Part shown: positions 62,817 through 64,000 of the stretch, piece after piece | Numbering within the stretch: the stretch's first letter is position 1 | Layout of the letters: each line of letters opens with the position of its first letter | Assembly (NCBI GenBank): GCA_049840875.1 | Contig: JASGJE010000018.1 | Coordinates: 1 to 64,000, forward strand | DNA: 64,000 nucleotides | Reading direction: 5' to 3' | DNA from: JAFDYH01 sp049840875 | GTDB lineage: Bacteria; Bacteroidota; Bacteroidia; Chitinophagales; Chitinophagaceae | Translations under genes and position numbers: made by a program | The notes under the pieces: model-generated | Database searches by the model: none | What the model was told of the DNA's origin: nothing | The model's input: the letters and a program-made list of their open reading frames with translations, nothing else

Positions 62817-63617
62817 TTATTTACCTCCGGCAAGTACTTCGGTGTTTTGCACTGAAGAAACAGTGGATTGGTTTTCAACGTTCTTAACTCTTTTTCTATA
62901 ATTTTTAAAGAGACTGTCCCAGCGCAGCTTTAATACGCCGAGAATCCCTTCTTTCACGATACCCTTGTTCATTTTGGAAACACCTTGCGTACGATCTTTA
63001 AAAATTATCGGCACCTCCTTTATTTTGAAACCAAGTTTCCATGCAGCAAACTTCATTTCTATCTGGAAAGCATATCCGACAAATGTGATCTTGTCAAGAT
63101 TGATCGTGTCGAGCACTTCTTTTTTATAGCACATAAAGCCGGCAGTCGGATCTTTTACCGGCATCCAGGTTATTAGTCTCGTATAAATCGAACCACCTTT
63201 CGATAAAGCAATCCTGTCCCATGGCCAGTTTACTAACCCTCCGCCTTTCGTATACCTGGACCCAACAGCAAGGTCGGCTCCTTCATTTTTGCATGCATTA
63301 TACAGCCTGATCAGGTCAGCAGGGTCATGCGAAAAGTCAGCGTCTATTTCGAAAATAAAATTGTAATTTTTCTCTACAGCCCATTTAAAACCATGTATAT
63401 ATGCTGTTCCCAATCCTTGTTTTCCTTGTCGTTCTTCAAGAAACAATTGAGATGGATATTTTGATTGCAATGCCTTTACAATAGCCGCGGTACCATCCGG
63501 AGAGCTATCATCAATTACGAGCACGTGAAAATTTTGATTCAGGGAAAAAATAGCCTCGAGAATAAGTGCAATATTCTCCTTTTCGTTATAGGTTGGTATG
63601 ACGACTAATTTTTCCAA
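62817..63617 (-). CDS. Polyprenol-phosphate mannosyl/glucosyltransferase (GT2)
   Basis: The 266-residue GT2 enzyme has VIPTYNEKENIALILEAI, the DDSSPDGT donor site, FIFEIDADFSHDPADLIRLY with the DxD motif, and VGSRYTKGGGLVNWPWDR, the motifs of dolichyl-phosphate mannose synthase-like proteins. It transfers a hexose from a nucleotide sugar to undecaprenyl phosphate at the cytoplasmic face of the membrane; the sugar then feeds surface glycans or glycoprotein. No in-frame ATG precedes the motif, so the start is the TTG at 63617. The C-terminal about 40 residues are a variable polar tail. Confidence 0.88.
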   Translation of the reverse strand: MEKLVVIPTYNEKENIALILEAIFSLNQNFHVLVIDDSSPDGTAAIVKALQSKYPSQLFLEERQGKQGLGTAYIHGFKWAVEKNYNFIFEIDADFSHDPADLIRLYNACKNEGADLAVGSRYTKGGGLVNWPWDRIALSKGGSIYTRLITWMPVKDPTAGFMCYKKEVLDTINLDKITFVGYAFQIEMKFAAWKLGFKIKEVPIIFKDRTQGVSKMNKGIVKEGILGVLKLRWDSLFKNYRKRVKNVENQSTVSSVQNTEVLAGGK

Positions 63618-63769
63618 GCAGGCTTTTGCGTGTAAAACGAATTTACAATTTTTGCTTTTGGCAATTTGTTATTTTTTCTACCAAAGAACGCACAGTAATA
63701 TCAGGGATTCTGATGGTTTATCCTTACCGATCGAAAAAACAGGGCCCTGATTCAAAATGAAATAACATT

Positions 63770-64000
63770 CTATTTCTTAAGCATGGTGCGGGTATATATT
63801 TCGGTCAATTTCTGTTTGGTATGTTGGGGAAAATCACCCTTCATCATCCAGTCATAATATTGAGGTTCAGCTTTGAGTACATCAGATACTGCCCTGCCCT
63901 TATGTTTTCCAAAGTTAAACACCTCGGTTCCGTTTTCCATTACAAAGCGACGTGCCAGGTCTACCACCTGTTCTTCACCGATAGCTTTCAGGATTGATTC
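63770..64000 (-). CDS. 3'-5' exonuclease (DNA pol III epsilon-like), C-terminal part
   Basis: The gene enters from the right edge, so only its last 76 codons are visible. The segment VFNFGKHKGRAVSDVLKAEP and YYDWMMKGDFPQHTKQKL matches the C-terminal DUF3820-like tail found on Bacteroidota 3'-5' exonucleases. The exonuclease domain itself is outside the window, so this call rests on the tail. Confidence 0.75.
   Translation of the reverse strand, partial: ESILKAIGEEQVVDLARRFVMENGTEVFNFGKHKGRAVSDVLKAEPQYYDWMMKGDFPQHTKQKLTEIYTRTMLKK

Noticed and set aside
1..64000. Mobile elements, CRISPR arrays, tRNA or rRNA genes
   Set aside because: No transposase, integrase, regularly spaced repeat, cloverleaf-like sequence in the gaps or rRNA segment was seen in reading; gaps are mostly under 400 bases.

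Overview
The window is chromosomal DNA of a Bacteroidota bacterium, most likely family Chitinophagaceae. The support is a type A type-IX-secretion sorting domain, many N-termini ending in AQ or SQ signal cleavage sites or short lipoboxes, Bacteroidota-style -7 boxes (TAnnTTTG) instead of clear Shine-Dalgarno sites, and the conserved order miaB, sigma-54 activator, lptE, unknown gene, secG. I see no rRNA, tRNA, CRISPR array, transposase or prophage. It is ordinary host chromosome with several small accessory patches.

Layout. 1-10 kb: a partial NtrC-type response regulator, a candidate small RNA, pyruvate dehydrogenase E1 beta, DinB-like proteins, a YpdA-type flavoprotein, a T9SS cargo protein, outer-membrane barrels and a thiolase. 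10-23 kb: a nitrilase-family amidase, a frameshifted unknown gene, an MpaB-like oxygenase, a four-repeat glycogen-binding exported protein coupled to a double aspartyl-protease-fold protein, a degenerate SRAP protein, a VOC-GNAT fusion, and an ECF42-type sigma factor whose DGPF partner is frameshifted. 23-34 kb: a DUF1080/oxidoreductase pair, a membrane-anchored caspase-like protein, small enzymes, an AraC regulator, an M20 peptidase and a ParE-type toxin-antitoxin pair. 34-47 kb: the conserved envelope and tRNA-modification block (miaB, sigma-54 activator, lptE, secG, mltG, YihY), redox proteins, a TrmH-family methyltransferase and a large AsmA protein. 47-58 kb: a catabolic island. 58-64 kb: an alpha-CTD-like zinc protein, an S9 peptidase, an EamA transporter, a polyprenol-phosphate glycosyltransferase and a partial exonuclease.

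The most unusual part is the 46.9-58.1 kb island. Seven of its enzymes carry export signals (Tat, Sec or lipoprotein): a RidA deaminase, a SelA-like PLP enzyme, a cytochrome c/sorbosone-dehydrogenase-like lipoprotein, an amidohydrolase, an RraA-like protein, an enolase-superfamily dehydratase and a Gfo/Idh oxidoreductase. They sit with a bile-acid/sodium-type symporter and a cytoplasmic cellobiose-2-epimerase-like protein. I infer a catabolic route run largely outside the cytoplasm, acting on an acylated amino acid, amino-sugar acid or sugar acid. The substrate is unknown.

Other points worth attention are the caspase-like protein with a possible conflict-system adaptor domain, the SRAP homologue lacking its catalytic Cys2 and His, three frameshifted reading frames, a hairpin abutting the ECF sigma start codon, and several genes with no usable ATG start.
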